A stretch of DNA of 14,803 nt, taken from positions 1-14,803 of the forward strand of contig MHEO01000071.1 of NCBI GenBank assembly GCA_001803875.1, given 5' to 3'. Each line of letters starts with the position of its first letter. The stretch's first letter is position 1. A model generated the notes under the pieces. It was not told the DNA's origin. It searched no databases and worked only from the letters and a program-made list of their open reading frames with translations. Both the position numbers and the translations under genes were made by a program. Positions 6,732 through 14,346 of the stretch are shown one piece after another. This stretch comes from Nitrospirae bacterium RIFCSPHIGHO2_01_FULL_66_17. Its GTDB lineage: Bacteria; Nitrospirota; Nitrospiria; 2-01-FULL-66-17.

Positions 6732-7868
6732 ATGACGCGGCCTCATCGCAACGGCATTCTCGGTTGGCTGGGATGGTTCCTCTGCTCTCTCACCGTAGTC
6801 ACGGCGGCTCCCGCGACATCCCACGCGGGCGGCACGATCAAGATCGACGACTCGCACAGCGTGAGCGTCGGGATGGGCGTCCGGTCGAGCTTCAACATGG
6901 TCGAGAACGGCGCGCCAAACGGCACCGACTGGTCGAATGATTTCGTCCTCAACAGCGTGCGCCTCTACCTCGGCGGCCAACTCCACAATCTGGTCACGTT
7001 CGAGTTCAACACCGACTACGACCCGCTGCCGGCGGGGACCGAGGATATCCGCGTCCTTGATGCCGTCGTGAAGCTGGGCTTGAGCGATACGGTGAACGTC
7101 TGGGCCGGGCGTTTTCTCCCGCCGAGCGACCGCTCGAACCTGAGCGGCCCCTACTACCTCAACGCCTGGGACTTTCCGTTCGTCCAGCAATACCCGGCGG
7201 TGTTCGCGGGGCGCGACGACGGTGTGGCGCTCTGGGGCCAGACCGGTGGCGGCCGGTTCAAGTACCAGGCTGGCGCGTTCGAGGGCCAGGGGGACACGGC
7301 GACCGGACCCAATCAGAACGACGCGCTGCTCTTCGCGGGGCGGCTGACCCTCAATCTGTGGGATCCGGAGCCCGGCTACTACAACAGCAGCACCTACTAC
7401 GGGGCGAAGAACGTCCTCGCGCTCGGCCTCGTGGCGATGACGCAGGATGGGGCGTCGGGCACGGCGGCGGCGTCGGGCGACTTCACGGGCTGGAACGTCG
7501 ATGTCCTGATGGAGAAGAACCTCGGCGCGTCGGGGGTGCCCACCCTGGAGGGGGCGTACTACAACTACGACCGCGACGGTCTGGGGGCGGCGGGCGCCGA
7601 GGGCCACGGGTACTTCGCGCTCGCGAGCTACCTCCTGCCCGGCAAGGTCGGACCCAAAAAACTCCAGGGCCGCGTTCAGCCCATGGTCCGGTACCAGAAT
7701 TTTGAAAACAAAGGCGGGGCCACGGGCAAGCACACGCGCACGGACCTGGGCGTGAGCTACGTCATCGACGGCCACAACGCCCGGCTCACGGCGAATTACG
7801 GCATGGACAACCCGGCGACCGGCCCGGATTTCAACCTGTTCAGGCTCGGGGTCCAGTTCCAGTTGTGA
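6732..7868 (+). CDS. Outer-membrane porin, phosphate-selective O/P-like, probable urea/short-chain amide channel
   Basis: The 378-residue product has an N-terminal signal peptide (hydrophobic core about 9-26, likely cleavage after SHA near residue 32). A long beta-rich region follows, with alternating polar and hydrophobic residues and many Gly, Tyr and Asn, including SVRLYLGGQLHNLVTFEFNT and a terminal FNLFRLGVQFQL strand. The overall look is that of the phosphate-selective porin O/P family. Porins of this kind, named FmdC for short-chain amides and urea, accompany urea transport genes in some nitrifiers. Position at the head of the urt-ure locus, 55 bases before urtA, makes urea entry through the outer membrane the likely job, but specificity is inferred from context. 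ATG 6732 is chosen over in-frame codons further upstream because it has a ribosome binding site and exposes the signal peptide at once. Confidence 0.8.
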   Translation: MTRPHRNGILGWLGWFLCSLTVVTAAPATSHAGGTIKIDDSHSVSVGMGVRSSFNMVENGAPNGTDWSNDFVLNSVRLYLGGQLHNLVTFEFNTDYDPLPAGTEDIRVLDAVVKLGLSDTVNVWAGRFLPPSDRSNLSGPYYLNAWDFPFVQQYPAVFAGRDDGVALWGQTGGGRFKYQAGAFEGQGDTATGPNQNDALLFAGRLTLNLWDPEPGYYNSSTYYGAKNVLALGLVAMTQDGASGTAAASGDFTGWNVDVLMEKNLGASGVPTLEGAYYNYDRDGLGAAGAEGHGYFALASYLLPGKVGPKKLQGRVQPMVRYQNFENKGGATGKHTRTDLGVSYVIDGHNARLTANYGMDNPATGPDFNLFRLGVQFQL

Positions 7869-7923
7869 CCGGCGCCATCAGAGCGAATCGCATCGTTTAT
7901 CGACAACGCTGAGGAGAACGAAC

Positions 7924-9258
7924 ATGGCCACGAATGATGATGGTGGGCAAGGCACGAACCGTCGGGACTTCTTAAAGCGCGGCGCCGCGATGGGCGTCGG
8001 GCTGGCGGCGACCGGCCTGCTGGGCGGGACGGCGCTCACGCGGCTCGCGCGCGCGGCGGGCGAGGGGCCGATCAAGATCGGCATCCTGCACTCGCTGTCG
8101 GGGACGATGGCGATCAGCGAGGTGTCGCTGCGCGACACGGTGTTGATGGCGGTGGAGGAGATCAACGCCAAGGGCGGCGTGATGGGGCGCAAGATCCAGC
8201 CCGTCGTCGTCGATCCCGCATCGGACTGGGACCTGTTCGCCGAAAAGGCGAAATCGTTGCTGTTGCAGGAGAAGGTGGCCGTCGTCTTCGGGTGCTGGAC
8301 GTCGGTCAGCCGGAAATCGGTCCTGCCGGTCTTCGAGAAGAACAACGGCCTGTTGTTCTACCCCGTGCAGTACGAGGGCGAGGAGTGCTCGCGCAACGTG
8401 TTCTACACCGGCGCCACGCCCAACCAGCAGCTCGTCCCTGCGGCGGAATATCTGATGAGCGCCGAGGGCGGCGGCTACAAGAAGTTCTATCTCCTGGGGA
8501 CCGACTACGTGTTTCCGCGGACGGCGAACAAGATCCTCCGCGCGATGCTCCTGGCCAAGGGCGTGCCCGTGGCCAATATCATGGAGGAGTACACGCCGTT
8601 CCACCACCAAGACTATCAGACGATCGTCCAGAAGATCAAAGCGTTCGCCAAGGGCGGCGACGCGGCCGTGCTCAGCACGATCAACGGCGACAGCAACGTG
8701 CCGTTCTACAAGGAGTTCACCAACCAGGGGCTCCGGGCCGAGGATTGCCCGATCATGGCCTTCAGCGTGGCGGAGGACGAGCTGCGGGGGATGGACACCT
8801 CGGCCTTGGTGGGCCACTTGGCGGCGTGGAACTATTACCAGTCCGTCGACACGCCCCAGAACAAGGAGTTCGTCAAGCGGTTCAAGGCGTATTGCAAGAA
8901 GGCCGGCCTGCCGGGCGGCGAGAGCCGCGTCACCGACGATCCGATCGAAGCGGCGTACTTCGGTGTGTATTTCTGGAAGCAGGCGGTGGAAAAAGCCAAG
9001 TCGATCGAGGTCGACAAGGTTCGGAAGGCCGCCTACGGCCAGAAGTTCCTTGCGCCCGGAGGACCCGTCCAGCTCGACGAGCGTAACCACCACACGCACC
9101 GGCCGGTCCTCATCGGCGAGATTCTCAAGGACGGCCAGTTCAAGATCGTCTGGCGGTCGAAGGGCCTCGTGAAGCCGGAGCCGTGGAGCGAGTTTACGAG
9201 CCCCGACAAGGGCTGCGACTGGGTCGACCACCAGGGCACGTATTCCAAGAAAGCGTAG
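7924..9258 (+). CDS. urtA: Urea ABC transporter, periplasmic urea-binding protein UrtA
   Basis: UrtA captures urea in the periplasm and delivers it to the UrtBC permease. The 444-residue product starts with a twin-arginine-type signal: RRDFLK at 13-18, then a hydrophobic stretch to about residue 40 and an ARA cleavage region, so Tat export of the folded protein is likely. The mature part begins GPIKIGILHSLSGTMAISE and continues as a type I branched-chain amino acid/amide binding fold (Peripla_BP family). Stretches typical of UrtA include LFYPVQYEGEECSRNVFYTGA and the C-terminal NHHTHRPVLIGEI. The start has a GAGGAG ribosome binding site about eight bases upstream. The stop codon is followed at once by a structured repeat, which separates this gene from urtB. 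Confidence 0.95.
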   Translation: MATNDDGGQGTNRRDFLKRGAAMGVGLAATGLLGGTALTRLARAAGEGPIKIGILHSLSGTMAISEVSLRDTVLMAVEEINAKGGVMGRKIQPVVVDPASDWDLFAEKAKSLLLQEKVAVVFGCWTSVSRKSVLPVFEKNNGLLFYPVQYEGEECSRNVFYTGATPNQQLVPAAEYLMSAEGGGYKKFYLLGTDYVFPRTANKILRAMLLAKGVPVANIMEEYTPFHHQDYQTIVQKIKAFAKGGDAAVLSTINGDSNVPFYKEFTNQGLRAEDCPIMAFSVAEDELRGMDTSALVGHLAAWNYYQSVDTPQNKEFVKRFKAYCKKAGLPGGESRVTDDPIEAAYFGVYFWKQAVEKAKSIEVDKVRKAAYGQKFLAPGGPVQLDERNHHTHRPVLIGEILKDGQFKIVWRSKGLVKPEPWSEFTSPDKGCDWVDHQGTYSKKA

Positions 9259-9413
9259 GAGCCCGTCCTTGAGCGGCCATCTCGGGAAGCAGCATTCGTC
9301 CGTCACGCTAGAGCGGCGTTGTCGGTCGGCCTCGCGTGCTCACGTACGATTTCAGTACGCTCCGCGCGCAAGGCCTCCCTCCGCCTTGCATCTGGCCACT
9401 CCTGAACGGGCTC
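9259..9413. repeat. Structured palindromic repeat, copy B (urtA-urtB gap)
   Basis: This 155-base element is nearly identical to 11108-11261. Its ends are imperfect inverted repeats, GAGCCCGTCCTTGAGCGGCCA on the left and TGGCCACTCCTGAACGGGCTC on the right, matching at 17 of 21 positions. Inside are the core GCTCACGTACG..CAGTACGCTCCG (CGTAC/GTACG stem) and GCAAGGC/GCCTTGC arms. It starts on the first base after the urtA stop. No transposase is encoded, so it resembles a MITE or REP-type element. As RNA it could protect the 3' end of urtA message. Confidence 0.8.
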
Positions 9414-9460
9414 CGGTGATCGAAGCTCCGGATGGGCTCCCAGCTGGCGGTATCCGGTTC

Positions 9461-11107
9461 GTGCTCCGGTCTGTCCTGGCGGCGTGGATCGCCCTAACAG
9501 GGGTTCACGCTGCCGTGGCCGCGTCTCTCCCGGACGCCCTTGTGGCGGACCTCGTCGGGATCGATGACGACGCGCGGCGCGCGGCGGTGTCGGTGCTCGC
9601 CGCGCAAGGGGGGGCGGAGGCCCTCCAGGCGCTGCGCGCGTTGCGCGAGGGAAGCCTCGGCGTCTGGGCCGATCCGGACGGTTCGGCTCGCGCCGTCATC
9701 ACGGGAACGGCTGCGCCCTCGGAATCGGGCGACGTGGCGCCGCTCCGCGACCTGGGCGGAGAGCCGCTGCGCGGTCCCGACGGTCAGGCGCTGACCGTCC
9801 CCCGGACCTCGGTGAGAATGGTCGAGGCCGATCGCGCGCTTCGCCGGGCGGTCAAGGCCGCGATCGACCGCGTGGAGCTCTTGTCGGGCGACGCCAAGAC
9901 GCGCGAGAGCGCGGCGGGACGCCTGGGGCGCGAGGGGGGGGCCGAGGTTGTCGCCGTGCTCGCCGAGGCGCTGGCGCGCGAAGCGGATCGAACCGTCCGC
10001 CGCGCGATCGACGAGGCGCTCCAAGTCGCGCGGCTGTCCGATTCCGATCCCGCCGTCCAGGCTGGGGCGGTCGAACGCCTCGGCCTCCTGCACGGCGCGG
10101 GCGCGTTGGATCAACTCAAGGCCTTGAAGTCGTCGAACGATCCCGCCGTCGCCAAGGCGGCGGATGCGGCGGTGAGGCGGATCGAACGCTGGGGCATGAT
10201 GACCCGGGGGATCGAGATTGTCTTTAGCGGCCTGAGCCTCAGCTCGATCCTGCTGCTGATGGCGCTCGGGCTCGCGATCGTGTTCGGCCTGATGGGCGTG
10301 ATCAACATGGCCCACGGCGAGCTGATGATGCTGGGCGCATACACCGCGTTCGTGGTGCAGGAGGTCTTCGTCTCCTCGGTCGCGCCCTCCGCCCGGGACT
10401 ATTACTTTGTCGTCGCGATTCCCGCGGCGTTTTGCGTCGCGGGAATCGTCGGGCTTGCGCTCGAACAATCGGTCATCCGGTTTCTGTACGGCCGTCCGCT
10501 GGAAACGCTGCTCGCGACGTGGGGCGTGAGCCTGATCCTCCAACAGGCGGCCCGCCAGGTCTTCGGCGCGGCCAACGTGGACGTCGCCAGCCCCGCGTGG
10601 CTGTCGGGTGGGCTCGCGATCGTCGAGGGCGTGCGGTTGCCCTACAACCGGCTCTTTATCATCGGATTCACCGCGGTCTGCGTGGCGGCGGTCTATCTCG
10701 TGCTGTTTCGCTCGCCGGCCGGCCTCAAGATCCGCGCGGTCACCCAGAACCGCGAGATGAGCGCGTGCCTGGGCGTGCGGACGCGGCGCGTGGACACGTG
10801 GACCTTCGCCCTGGGCGCCGGCCTCGCGGGGATGGCCGGGTGCGCGCTCACGCTCATCGGCAACGTGGGGCCAGACCTGGGCCAGCACTACATCGTGGAA
10901 TCGTTCATGGTGGTGGTCGCTGGCGGGGTCGGGAAGCTGGCCGGTACGGTCGCGGCGGCGCTGGGGATCGGCGGGCTCGACAAGGTCCTGGAGCCGGCGC
11001 TCGGCGCGGTGTACGGCAAGGTGCTGATCCTCGGTGCGCTGATTCTCTTTTTACAGCGGAGGCCGTCGGGGCTCTTTCCGGCCAAGGGGCGGCACGTCGA
11101 TGTCTAG
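9461..11107 (+). CDS. urtB: Urea ABC transporter, permease UrtB
   Basis: UrtB is one of two inner-membrane permeases of the urea importer. From GTG 9461 it has 548 residues: a signal peptide-like start (MLRSVLAAWIALTGVHAAVA, then ASLPDAL), an alpha-helical, Ala-rich HEAT-like N-terminal region (about 22-240), and a LivH-type membrane domain from about 250 to the end, with IVFGLMGVINMAHGELMMLGAY and the coupling segment AVTQNREMSACLGVRTRRVDTW. A long N-terminal domain is normal for UrtB. The frame stays open upstream to TTG 9269, but those codons lie in the repeat and do not look like protein. GTG 9416 is also possible; 9461 is preferred because it places the signal peptide at the very N terminus. 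The ribosome binding site is weak (GGCGG). Confidence 0.92.
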   Translation: MLRSVLAAWIALTGVHAAVAASLPDALVADLVGIDDDARRAAVSVLAAQGGAEALQALRALREGSLGVWADPDGSARAVITGTAAPSESGDVAPLRDLGGEPLRGPDGQALTVPRTSVRMVEADRALRRAVKAAIDRVELLSGDAKTRESAAGRLGREGGAEVVAVLAEALAREADRTVRRAIDEALQVARLSDSDPAVQAGAVERLGLLHGAGALDQLKALKSSNDPAVAKAADAAVRRIERWGMMTRGIEIVFSGLSLSSILLLMALGLAIVFGLMGVINMAHGELMMLGAYTAFVVQEVFVSSVAPSARDYYFVVAIPAAFCVAGIVGLALEQSVIRFLYGRPLETLLATWGVSLILQQAARQVFGAANVDVASPAWLSGGLAIVEGVRLPYNRLFIIGFTAVCVAAVYLVLFRSPAGLKIRAVTQNREMSACLGVRTRRVDTWTFALGAGLAGMAGCALTLIGNVGPDLGQHYIVESFMVVVAGGVGKLAGTVAAALGIGGLDKVLEPALGAVYGKVLILGALILFLQRRPSGLFPAKGRHVDV

Positions 11108-11261
11108 GAGCCTGTCCATGAACGGCCATCTCGGGAAGCAGCATTCGTCCGTCACGCTAGAGCTGCGTTGTCAGTCGGCCTTGCGTGCTCACGTACGACT
11201 CAGTACGCTCCGCGCGCAAGGCCTCCCTCCGCCTTGCATCTGGCCATTCCTGAACAGGCTC
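11108..11261. repeat. Structured palindromic repeat, copy C (urtB-urtC gap)
   Basis: This 154-base element is the second full copy of the repeat at 9259-9413 and again begins on the first base after a stop codon. Its terminal arms, GAGCCTGTCCATGAACGGCCA and TGGCCATTCCTGAACAGGCTC, match at 18 of 21 positions as inverted repeats. Within it, GGCCTTGCG and CGCAAGGCC are exact complements that enclose the CGTAC/GTACG core hairpin. Short open frames crossing it look spurious. Confidence 0.8.
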
Positions 11262-11290
11262 CATTCACTCGGACCGGCCCCTAGCGCACG

Positions 11291-12451
11291 ATGCTGCCTG
11301 TGGTTTGTAGGGGCGTTCAATTGAATGCCTCTTCCTTGGGCGATCGATGGGTGTTGCCCGCTCTCATCCTTGTGTTTGTCATCGGGCTGCCGGCGTTGAA
11401 CCTCCTGCCATCAGAGGGATCGCTCTGGCACGTGTCCGATTACACGCTCAACCTGTTCGGCAAGTTTCTGGCGTACGCCATCCTTGCGCTGGGTCTCGAC
11501 CTCCTGTGGGGTTACACCGGCATCCTCTCGCTTGGCCACGGGGTGTTCTTCTGCCTGGGCGGATACGCGATCGGGATGCATCTGATGCTGGAGATCGGCG
11601 CCGAGGGCGTCTACGGGAGCGCGTTGCCCGATTTCATGGTGTGGAACCAGGTCACGGCGCTGCCGTGGTTCTGGAGGCCGTTCTCCAGCGGCGCGTTCGC
11701 GCTCGCGGCGGTGGTCTTGGTGCCCGGCCTCTTTGCCGCGGTCTTCGGCTATCTGACGTTCCGCAGCCGGATCAAGGGGGTGTACTTTTCCATCGTCACC
11801 CAGGCGCTCGCGCTGTCGATGTGGCTGCTCTTCAACCGGAACGAGCTCAACCTGGGGGGGACGAACGGCCTCGCGGACTTTAAAACGCTATTCGGCTACT
11901 CGCTCCAAGACGCCGCGACCCAGTGGTGGCTGTACGTCATCACCGCCGCGACGCTGGTGGCGGCGTACCTGGCTTGCCGCACGGTGACCCGCTCGCCGTT
12001 GGGAAGGGTCCTCGTGGCGATCCGCGACGCGGAAGGGCGCGTCCGCTTCTCTGGCTACGCGGCGGCGCACTACAAGCTTTTCGTGTTCGTCGTGTCGGCC
12101 GCGCTGGCCGGGATCGCGGGGGCGCTCTACGCCCCGCAGGTCGGCATCATCACGCCCGGCAAGATGGGCGTGCTGCCCTCGATCGAGATGATCGTCTGGG
12201 TGGCGGTCGGCGGCCGGGGCACGCTGGTTGGCGCGGTGCTGGGCGCGATCGGCGTCAACTGGTTGCGCAGCTTTCTGACTGAAGCCTACCCCGATCTGTG
12301 GCTCTACGTTCTCGGCGGGATGTTCGTCGCCGTCGTGATGTTCGTTCCCGACGGCTTGGCCGGCCTGCCGGGCCGGCTTGCGCGATGGGCGCGGTCGCGA
12401 GGCGTCGCGCCGGAGCTCGGGGCTCCGGCCGTCGCGCGGAGACCGCCGTGA
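11291..12451 (+). CDS. urtC: Urea ABC transporter, permease UrtC
   Basis: UrtC is the second inner-membrane permease of the importer and has the LivM-type fold. The product is 386 residues from ATG 11291, or 376 from TTG 11321. It has about eight or more hydrophobic helices, the family segments LGLDLLWGYTGILSLGHGVFF and RSRIKGVYFSIVTQALALSMW, and the coupling loop VLVAIRDAEGRVRFSGYAAAHYK that contacts the ATPases. The start is uncertain. ATG 11291 has no ribosome binding site, whereas TTG 11321 has AGGGG eight bases upstream, and both lie beside or within a palindromic repeat. The stop overlaps the urtD start (GTGA), so the two genes are probably translationally coupled. Confidence 0.93.
   Translation: MLPVVCRGVQLNASSLGDRWVLPALILVFVIGLPALNLLPSEGSLWHVSDYTLNLFGKFLAYAILALGLDLLWGYTGILSLGHGVFFCLGGYAIGMHLMLEIGAEGVYGSALPDFMVWNQVTALPWFWRPFSSGAFALAAVVLVPGLFAAVFGYLTFRSRIKGVYFSIVTQALALSMWLLFNRNELNLGGTNGLADFKTLFGYSLQDAATQWWLYVITAATLVAAYLACRTVTRSPLGRVLVAIRDAEGRVRFSGYAAAHYKLFVFVVSAALAGIAGALYAPQVGIITPGKMGVLPSIEMIVWVAVGGRGTLVGAVLGAIGVNWLRSFLTEAYPDLWLYVLGGMFVAVVMFVPDGLAGLPGRLARWARSRGVAPELGAPAVARRPP
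11305..11331. repeat. Single-hairpin TTGTAGGGGCG-type repeat over the urtC start
   Basis: TTGTAGGGGCG (11305-11315) is identical to the left end of the element at 14231-14319. It runs into GGCGTTCAATTGAATGCC (11312-11329), a palindrome with one G-T wobble pair. The piece looks like a one-hairpin member of the same repeat family. It supplies both an AGGGG ribosome binding site-like sequence and the alternative TTG start of urtC at 11321. Confidence 0.5.
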
Positions 12452-13218
12452 ACGGGTCGATCCTGTACGTGGAGCGCCTGACCGTCGATTTCGACGGGTT
12501 CAAGGCGTTGAGCGAGCTGAACTTCATCATGGACGAAGGCGAACTGCGCGTCGTCATCGGCCCCAACGGCGCGGGCAAGACCACGCTGCTCGATGTGATC
12601 TCGGGCAAGGTTCAGCCGACCTCGGGGCGCGTGGTGTTCGGTCGGGAGACCGACCTGTCCGGACTGTCCGAGCACGAGATCGCGCGGATCGGGGTCGGGA
12701 GAAAGTTTCAGACCCCCACGGGGTACGGCGGCCTCAGCGTCCGCGAGAACCTCGAACTTTCGCTGCGGCGGGACAAGGGTGTGTTCGCGACGTTCGTCGC
12801 GCGACTGTCGCCGTCCCAGCGCGACGAGATCGACCGCGCCCTCGCGACGATCGGCTTGGCGGGGAAGGCGGATCAGCGGGCCGGCGCGCTCTCGCACGGC
12901 GAGAAGCAGTGGCTGGAGCTGGGGATGCTCATGGTGCAGGACCCCGCGCTCTGCCTCATCGACGAGCCCGTCGCGGGCATGACCGCGGAGGAGACCGACC
13001 GGACCGCCGACCTGCTCACCGCGCTGGCCGAACGCCGCTCGGTCCTGGTCATCGAGCACGACATGGCGTTCGTGCGCCGCCTTGCAGCGAAGGTGACGGT
13101 GCTCCACGAGGGGAGCGTTCTCTGCGAAGGCTCGCTGGACGAGGTGCAGCGCGATCCGCGCGTGGTCGAGGTGTACCTGGGCCGCGAACGGGAGGAGCGG
13201 ATCCGTGCTGCGCATTGA
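12448..13218 (+). CDS. urtD: Urea ABC transporter, ATP-binding protein UrtD
   Basis: UrtD is a LivG-type ATPase that powers urea import together with UrtE. The 256-residue product shows Walker A GPNGAGKTT (38-46), the Q-loop region around Gln88, the ABC signature LSHGEKQWLELG (148-159), Walker B LCLIDEP (168-174) and a switch His in VIEHDMAF. The variant signature LSHGEKQ, rather than LSGGQ, is typical of UrtD. GTG 12448 is chosen because it overlaps the urtC stop and gives the normal ABC N terminus; the frame is open upstream but lies inside urtC. The 3' end overlaps urtE by 14 bases. Confidence 0.95.
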   Translation: MNGSILYVERLTVDFDGFKALSELNFIMDEGELRVVIGPNGAGKTTLLDVISGKVQPTSGRVVFGRETDLSGLSEHEIARIGVGRKFQTPTGYGGLSVRENLELSLRRDKGVFATFVARLSPSQRDEIDRALATIGLAGKADQRAGALSHGEKQWLELGMLMVQDPALCLIDEPVAGMTAEETDRTADLLTALAERRSVLVIEHDMAFVRRLAAKVTVLHEGSVLCEGSLDEVQRDPRVVEVYLGREREERIRAAH

Positions 13219-13900
13219 GGGTCTCTCCGCCGGCTACGGGGAAAGCCGCGTGCTGCGCGAGGTCTCGCTCGACGTGCCCCGCGGCCGGACCGTCTGCCTC
13301 ATGGGGCGCAACGGGGTCGGGAAGACCACCCTGCTCAAGAGCGTCATGGGCCTCCTGCCCGCGTGGTCGGGGCGCGTCCTGCTCGACGGCGAGGAGGTCA
13401 CGACGTGGTCGCCGGACGAGCGGGCGCGGCGCGGCGTCGGCTACGTGCCGCAGGGGCGGGAGATCTTCGCCTCGCTGACGGTGGAGGAGAATCTGCTGGT
13501 CGGCCTGGAGGCGATGGCCAGTCGACGCGCCGCCATCCCCGACGAGGTGTTCGATCTCTTTCCCGCGTTGCGATCGATGCGGCGCCGCCGCGGCGGGGAC
13601 CTCAGCGGCGGCCAGCAGCAGCAACTGGCGTTCGCTCGGGCGTTGGTCGGTCGACCGAAGGTCCTGCTCCTGGACGAGCCCACCGAGGGTATCCAGCCGT
13701 CGATCATCATCCAGATCGAGGAGGTGATCGAGCGCCTCAAGGCGCGGGGCGATCTCTCGATCCTGCTCGTCGAGCAGTACGTGGAGTTCGCCGCGCGTCT
13801 GGCCGACGACTTCGCCATCATGGAACGGGGGGCGATCGTGGCGAGGGGGGCCACGCGCGACCTGAACGAAGACGTGGTCAGGCGCTACCTGGTGGTGTGA
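13205..13900 (+). CDS. urtE: Urea ABC transporter, ATP-binding protein UrtE
   Basis: UrtE is the LivF-type partner ATPase of UrtD. The 231-residue product has Walker A GRNGVGKTT (34-42), Q-loop Gln83 in YVPQGREIF, signature LSGGQQQQLAFARAL (133-147), Walker B VLLLDEP (153-159) followed by TEGIQPS, and a switch region LLVEQYVEF. The Q in place of H after LLVE is usual in this subfamily. GTG 13205 has a good GGAGGAG ribosome binding site within the end of urtD. The gene ends 12 bases before ureA, which ties urea import to urea breakdown in a single transcription unit. Confidence 0.95.
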   Translation: MLRIEGLSAGYGESRVLREVSLDVPRGRTVCLMGRNGVGKTTLLKSVMGLLPAWSGRVLLDGEEVTTWSPDERARRGVGYVPQGREIFASLTVEENLLVGLEAMASRRAAIPDEVFDLFPALRSMRRRRGGDLSGGQQQQLAFARALVGRPKVLLLDEPTEGIQPSIIIQIEEVIERLKARGDLSILLVEQYVEFAARLADDFAIMERGAIVARGATRDLNEDVVRRYLVV

Positions 13901-13912
13901 AATGGGGGAACC

Positions 13913-14215
13913 GTGTACCTGACCCCGCGTGAACAGGAGAAATTGCTGATCGTGGTCGCGGCCCAGCTCGCGCGCGAGCGGAGGGCCCGGGGGCTCAAGC
14001 TCAACCACCCCGAGGCGACGGCGCTGATCACGGCGGCGCTGCTGGAGGCGATCCGCGACGGACGGAGCGTGGCGGAGCTGATGGCCTACGGCGCGACGAT
14101 CCTGACACGGGATGACGTGATGGAGGGCGTGCCCGAGATGCTCGCGGAGATCCAGATCGAGGGGACGTTCCCGGACGGAACGAAACTCGTGACGGTGCAT
14201 GACCCGATTCGGTGA
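13913..14215 (+). CDS. ureA: Urease gamma subunit UreA
   Basis: UreA is the small structural subunit of the nickel enzyme urease, which hydrolyses urea to ammonia and carbamate/CO2 in the cytoplasm. At 100 residues it has the usual length. It carries the family landmarks LTPREQEKLL at the N terminus, RARGLKLNHPEATALI, RDGRSVAELM, LTRDDVMEGVPEM and FPDGTKLVTVHDPI at the C terminus. GTG 13913 is used, with GGGGG just upstream. It is separated from ureB by 131 bases that hold a palindromic repeat. Confidence 0.97.
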   Translation: MYLTPREQEKLLIVVAAQLARERRARGLKLNHPEATALITAALLEAIRDGRSVAELMAYGATILTRDDVMEGVPEMLAEIQIEGTFPDGTKLVTVHDPIR

Positions 14216-14230
14216 ACACACGCCGCCGGG

Positions 14231-14319
14231 TTGTAGGGGCGGCCCGGTGGGTCGCCCAATCATGCGAAGAAGGGGACGGACCGACAAAGACAGGGCGAGG
14301 CACCGCCTCGCCCCTACGA
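14231..14319. repeat. Two-hairpin palindromic repeat (MITE-like) between ureA and ureB
   Basis: The ends TTGTAGGGGCG (14231-14241) and CGCCCCTACGA (14309-14319) are inverted repeats with one mismatch. Each end carries a hairpin: GGGCGGCCC/GGGTCGCCC (14237-14257, one wobble, loop GGT) and GGGCGAGGC/GCCTCGCCC (14293-14313, perfect, loop ACC). About 35 bases lie between them. There is no coding capacity, so it is probably a non-autonomous mobile repeat. In the transcript it could pause RNA polymerase or affect message stability between the urease subunits. Confidence 0.7.
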
Positions 14320-14346
14320 ACGGCGTAACGACGATGGGGAGGATGC

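Noticed and set aside
6482..6940. Open frames on the + strand running through the cheB-porin gap
   Set aside because: They cross the promoter and leader region and overlap the porin in another frame. They have no ribosome binding site and no protein-like composition.
9259..11261. Insertion sequence or CRISPR array suggested by the repeated ~155-base units
   Set aside because: The copies are about 1.85 kb apart with genes between them, encode no transposase, and show no regular short repeat-spacer pattern. A non-coding structured repeat fits better.
11100..11324. Small open frame of 74 codons across repeat copy C
   Set aside because: Nearly all of it is translated repeat, it overlaps the urtB end, and copy B gives a similar peptide in the same way. 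It is not evidence of a gene.
14216..14346. Rho-independent terminator between ureA and ureB
   Set aside because: The two hairpins are strong, but neither is followed by a T-run, and their flanks form matching inverted ends, so a mobile palindromic repeat explains them better.
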